Source of the DNA: Clostridia bacterium
GTDB lineage: Bacteria; Bacillota; Clostridia; Oscillospirales; CAG-272
NCBI GenBank assembly: GCA_017508195.1
Contig: JAFVZL010000036.1
Location: forward strand, 1 to 54,976
Direction of reading: 5' to 3'
Length of the DNA: 54,976 nucleotides
The position numbers and the translations under genes are program-made. The notes beneath the pieces were generated by a model, which saw nothing but the letters and a program-made list of their open reading frames with translations, was not told the origin of the DNA and did no database searches. Shown here in pieces: positions 51,719 through 54,976 of this stretch; the stretch's first letter is position 1, and each line of letters begins with the position of its first letter.

Positions 51719-54063
51719 ATTTTCTCACTCCTTTTTCCTGTTAGACGCGCCTTTACAATATCCGGCACGCTCGCCTTTTGCTTTTTCTCTTTTCCTTTCC
51801 ATGCCGTTTTCCCGAGCACACCGTCAAAGGTATAGAGAAGCGCAGGCAAGAGAAGCATTACCGAAAGTATCGATACTATAACTCCTCTGCCGAGACACGA
51901 GCCCATCGTGGATATCATCGGCTCGGATACGAATCTTCCTATAAGGAAGCCCGAGGATGACATTATAAGACCCGATGTCAGCACGGTCGGGAAGGAGTCG
52001 GAGAGGGCGGATATGATGGCATCCTTCTTTCCGAGAGTATCCTTCAGTGAGTAGAACCTGTTCGTAAAGACTATTGCGTAGTCTATCGTTGCACCCATCT
52101 GTATTGCACTGATGATGAGGTAGACGAAGAAGAACAGATTTACGTCGGCAACGGTATAGTATGCGAAGTTGACGAAAATCGCTCCCTGAATGGCAAAGGT
52201 AAGCACCGCGGGTATTCCCCAGGAGCGGAATGTAAGCATAAGTATGATAAACACGAGCGCTATCGTTACGATAGACACCTTGAGGTTATCTCCCGCGAAG
52301 GACTCGTTGAGGTCGTACGCGCTCATCGCGTTGCCTGCAAATACCGCCTCGGGATATTCGCTTTTGACCTCGTCGAGAAGCTTGTCTATCAGCGCAAAGC
52401 TCTCAGCACTCTCGACCTTTCCGTCTACAACAAAGAGAAGTCTGCACCAATTCTCACCGACAAGCTGCTTTTTCGCTTCCTCGATAAGCTCCTTGATATC
52501 AGTGTAGGATTCATAAGAATCCTCGTCGTAATAAAGTGCCGCGGCTATGAAATCATCGTACTCAAACGCACAGTCGCAAAGGTCGAGTAAGGATACCTTG
52601 TAGATATCCTTGTTTACCTGATAGAGTGCTACCTCAGACATTCCGTCCTCGGCAGAATCCTGAGAGAGGTACGCGTATGACATGAATATTCCGTCTGCCG
52701 CATCGGAGTCGGCGGCAAGCAGATCAGCCAGAGTCTTGTAATTGATTTTTTCCGTAAGATAAACGGTAGTTCCGTTCATCGTAAGCTCGGTGTTAGGCAG
52801 ACCGAGCGAGCTTTTTATCTCGGGATACTCCTCGATTTTATCCATCAGCTCCTTCTGCCTGTCGTAATCCTTACCCGGCATAAGCACGACGAACTCGGTC
52901 GTCTCGTCAAATACCGCGTTGATCTCCCGCTCGGCTATCTGCGTGCTCGAAGGGTAGGGCGTGTCTATGCTGTTCGAGTAATATACGTACTCTGTACTGA
53001 ACGAGAGCACGCATCCGACAATAAATGCAGCGAGAAAGATAATGATTATCGGAATCCTTGCCTTGACTGCGAGCTTACCCATAAAAGGGATTCTCGGAAC
53101 GAAGCTTTTGTGCTTCGTTTTGTCAATTGCCTTGGTGAAGAGCAGAATAAGTCCCGGCATAAAGAGAAATACGGCAATCATGCTGCATATGATGCTCTTT
53201 GCGAGCACTATGCCCATATCGGCACCGAGCCTTAGTGACATGGTCGTAAGAGCTAAAAGACCTGCGATGGTTGTCAGCGACGATGAGCTGATCTCTACGA
53301 TGGCCTTAGAGAGAGCCTCCTTGATAGCTCTTACGGGGTCGAGCCCCAGCTCCTTTTCCTCGGCAAATCTGTGCGAAAGAATGATAGCGTAGTCGATAGC
53401 GAGCGCGAGCTGAAGTATAACGCATACCGTGTTTGATATAAACGATATCCTTCCGAGCCAGAAGTTCGTTCCCATGTTGAGAAGCGCCGCAACGACGAAG
53501 GTGATAAGAAAGATAACGAAGTCGATGAAGCTCTGAGAGGTGAAAAGAATGACCGCGATTATAATGAATACAACGAGAACGAGTATAAAGCTTACCTCTC
53601 TTGCAAGCATATCGGCAAAGGAGTCGGTTAGAGCAGTGGTCGTGTAGGTCTCATACGGCTCGATCAGACTCACAAGCCTGTTATAAGCCGCAAGCGACTC
53701 GGGGTGATCCTTGTCGCCGTCGAAGGTAACGGAGAACAGTGCACAGGAATCCTTGTAGTAGTCCTCGGTGTTCTCGAAGGAGAACATCTTTATACCGTCG
53801 AGATCCTTCACCTCGTCGTGTATTGCCTTGGCATCCTCGAAGGAAATGTTTTTGATCATCACTCTCGTAGTGCCGAAGGACTCGAACTCCTCGTCCATGA
53901 TGGCGAGAGCCTTTTTCGTGTCAGTCGACTCGGGAAGATATGTAGTAATATCATACTCGACCTCGACCTGACCCATACCCCAGACGCAATAGACCAGGAA
54001 TACAAGGAAAAATATCAGTATGATACTTCGTTTATTCACGATAAAATCAGCAATTTTATACAT
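51715..54063 (-). CDS. MMPL/RND family transporter
   Basis: A 782-residue polytopic protein with about 12 membrane segments in two halves, each preceded by a large extracytoplasmic domain. Proton-relay-like motifs are LAIDYAIILSHRF in the first half and IQMGATIDYAIVFTNRF in the second, as in MMPL and actinorhodin-type exporters. Such proteins move lipids, glycolipids or toxic amphiphiles out of the membrane. The start at 54063 has GGAGC upstream; the longer frame to 54114 lacks support. It is the first gene of a two-gene unit with the GLUG surface protein and diverges from a TetR regulator. Confidence 0.9.
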   Translation of the reverse strand: MYKIADFIVNKRSIILIFFLVFLVYCVWGMGQVEVEYDITTYLPESTDTKKALAIMDEEFESFGTTRVMIKNISFEDAKAIHDEVKDLDGIKMFSFENTEDYYKDSCALFSVTFDGDKDHPESLAAYNRLVSLIEPYETYTTTALTDSFADMLAREVSFILVLVVFIIIAVILFTSQSFIDFVIFLITFVVAALLNMGTNFWLGRISFISNTVCVILQLALAIDYAIILSHRFAEEKELGLDPVRAIKEALSKAIVEISSSSLTTIAGLLALTTMSLRLGADMGIVLAKSIICSMIAVFLFMPGLILLFTKAIDKTKHKSFVPRIPFMGKLAVKARIPIIIIFLAAFIVGCVLSFSTEYVYYSNSIDTPYPSSTQIAEREINAVFDETTEFVVLMPGKDYDRQKELMDKIEEYPEIKSSLGLPNTELTMNGTTVYLTEKINYKTLADLLAADSDAADGIFMSYAYLSQDSAEDGMSEVALYQVNKDIYKVSLLDLCDCAFEYDDFIAAALYYDEDSYESYTDIKELIEEAKKQLVGENWCRLLFVVDGKVESAESFALIDKLLDEVKSEYPEAVFAGNAMSAYDLNESFAGDNLKVSIVTIALVFIILMLTFRSWGIPAVLTFAIQGAIFVNFAYYTVADVNLFFFVYLIISAIQMGATIDYAIVFTNRFYSLKDTLGKKDAIISALSDSFPTVLTSGLIMSSSGFLIGRFVSEPMISTMGSCLGRGVIVSILSVMLLLPALLYTFDGVLGKTAWKGKEKKQKASVPDIVKARLTGKRSEKI

Positions 54064-54210
54064 CTCTATGCTCCATACACGCGAAAAGATTTTGACACTT
54101 GCAAAAAAATACAATTTATGATATATTATTTATGTTAAGTAAAAATTAATGAAGGTAAGCGTTTTTAGGTTTTTATCAAATTATTGACAAATTCTGAAAA
54201 ATGCAAAAGC

Positions 54211-54804
54211 ATGAGCATGAAATATGATATTACAAAGCCCCCGACCAGAGGTGCCCGCAGAGTTCTCGGGGCATTTACCGAGGCATTCTTTACTCTTATC
54301 TGCGAGAAGAGCTTCGAGAGCCTTTCGGTCTCTTTAATATGCGATAGGTCCGGATATCCGAGAGCTACGTTCTATAATTACTTTGACGATAAGTATGACC
54401 TTTTGAATTATTACTGGTCTACCGTAGCGGGGCAGATCGATTTCGAGTCCTTCGTAAAGTACTCGAAAGATGAGGTCTTTGATATATATGTAAACCGCAT
54501 ATACGACCTGATGGAGCAGCACGAGAGCAAGATATCTGCGTTGCTTGTGAATAACCCAAATGGCGGATATTTGTTATCAAGCTGTCAACTATACTTGTCA
54601 AAAAGCATAGAAAAGATGCTTAAGATCATACTCGGCGATATAGTTATGCCTGTATCCGCTACGCTTCTTGCGGATTATTACGCGAATACTCTTCTGCTCG
54701 TTTTCGGGCACAGATTTTCATCAAAGAGCGGTATCAGAACGAAAAGTGATACCATGGATAGCCTTTATTATCTGATGTTTGAAAGAGCCGATAATCCGTT
54801 GTAA
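54211..54804 (+). CDS. TetR/AcrR family transcriptional regulator
   Basis: A 197-residue regulator. The N-terminal helix-turn-helix contains FESLSVSLICDRSGYPRATFYNYFDDKYDLLNYYW, the TetR signature. The C-terminal ligand domain is helical and of TetR_C_7-like (DhaS-type) length. Two ATGs (54211, 54217) and a TTG (54184) are possible starts; none has a strong ribosome binding site. It diverges from the MMPL-type transporter gene, the classic layout for a TetR repressor and its efflux target. The 147-bp gap has AT-rich tracts but no clear palindrome that I can assign as operator. Confidence 0.88.
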   Translation: MSMKYDITKPPTRGARRVLGAFTEAFFTLICEKSFESLSVSLICDRSGYPRATFYNYFDDKYDLLNYYWSTVAGQIDFESFVKYSKDEVFDIYVNRIYDLMEQHESKISALLVNNPNGGYLLSSCQLYLSKSIEKMLKIILGDIVMPVSATLLADYYANTLLLVFGHRFSSKSGIRTKSDTMDSLYYLMFERADNPL

Positions 54805-54836
54805 CGTTCGCTTCGGGGAACCCCTACACAAACAGA

Positions 54837-54886
54837 AAGAGCAAGAGTACAAGGAGAAAATCCTTATATTCTTGCTCTTGTTTTTT
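54837..54886 (+). terminator. Terminator after the TetR gene
   Basis: AAGAGCAAGA pairs with TCTTGCTCTT, with an inner AAGGA/TCCTT stem, followed by GTTTTTT. Confidence 0.85.
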
Positions 54887-54891
54887 CTTCT

Positions 54892-54976
54892 GTCGATATA
54901 TTCACTTTCGTGAAATATGTTCACGAAAGATGAATTCGATATGTTCTCGCTTTGCTCGAACTCGATATATTGTCGC
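54892..54976. repeat. Cluster of short hairpins with TCGATAT spacers (cut by the window end)
   Basis: TCGATAT occurs three times (from about 54894, 54936 and 54962), separated by small palindromes. These include a perfect 10-bp stem CTTTCGTGAA with TTCACGAAAG (54905-54929) and an imperfect one (GTTCTCG...CTCGAAC). The array runs off the right edge. Such hairpin trains are common in intergenic DNA of gut clostridia and have no known function. Confidence 0.6.

Noticed and set aside
54064-54210. A TetR operator between the MMPL and TetR genes.
   Set aside because: The gap is AT-rich with several TTGACA-like and A/T-tract sequences, but I could not find a convincing palindrome by eye.

Overview
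The window looks like chromosomal DNA of an uncultured gut-type clostridium (Bacillota, class Clostridia; order not resolved). The reasons are the form of the 23S rRNA 3' end, strong Shine-Dalgarno sites, many near-consensus sigma-A promoters (TTGACA, 17 bp, TATAAT, often with TGC before the -10), short lipobox signal peptides, and a gene set typical of Clostridia. It shows no phage, insertion sequence, CRISPR array, tRNA or clear pseudogene. Most genes lie in short operons separated by well-formed hairpin terminators.

Layout. 1-300: the end of a 23S rRNA gene, with no 5S gene before the next gene. 300-5861: an AraC regulator divergent from an amino-sugar operon (Gfo/Idh/MocA oxidoreductase, NagA, NagB, serine hydrolase). 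6039-8466: aspartate ammonia-lyase divergent from a LysR regulator, with two interleaved promoters between them. 8583-13522: a leftward five-gene operon (DUF5058 membrane protein, partner membrane protein, M20 peptidase, DUF4097-type lipoprotein, alpha/beta hydrolase). 13714-20696: housekeeping genes asnS, trmO, serC-serA and typA, with a three-unit 107-bp tandem palindromic repeat behind asnS. 20773-24777: an orphan flippase, a class C beta-lactamase-like hydrolase and a CofE-like ligase. 24996-32224: an M20 peptidase, CapA-like protein, GH88 lipoprotein, ceramidase-N-terminal-like protein and an L-fucose isomerase family protein, suggesting use of host or plant glycans.

32550-42226 is the most unusual block. 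It encodes a polytopic YwaF/TMEM164-like domain fused to an ABC ATPase, a matching ABC permease, a small membrane-anchored Ig-like protein, and a 1751-residue lipoprotein with about 13 Ig-like modules and a C-terminal repeat-rich domain. They lie head to tail, with gaps of 1 to 53 bp and one promoter seen upstream. This looks like an envelope system, and I cannot match it to a described one. 42465-44654: a MarR regulator with two near-identical operators, plus an acyl-CoA synthetase-like ligase. 44856-47928: a lipoprotein, an aminotransferase and an M19 dipeptidase. 47981-54804: an MMPL-type transporter translationally coupled to a 1245-residue GLUG-repeat surface protein, divergent from a TetR regulator.

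The proposed functions rest on motifs read by eye. Start codons were moved inward from the longest open frame where a good ribosome binding site supported it.
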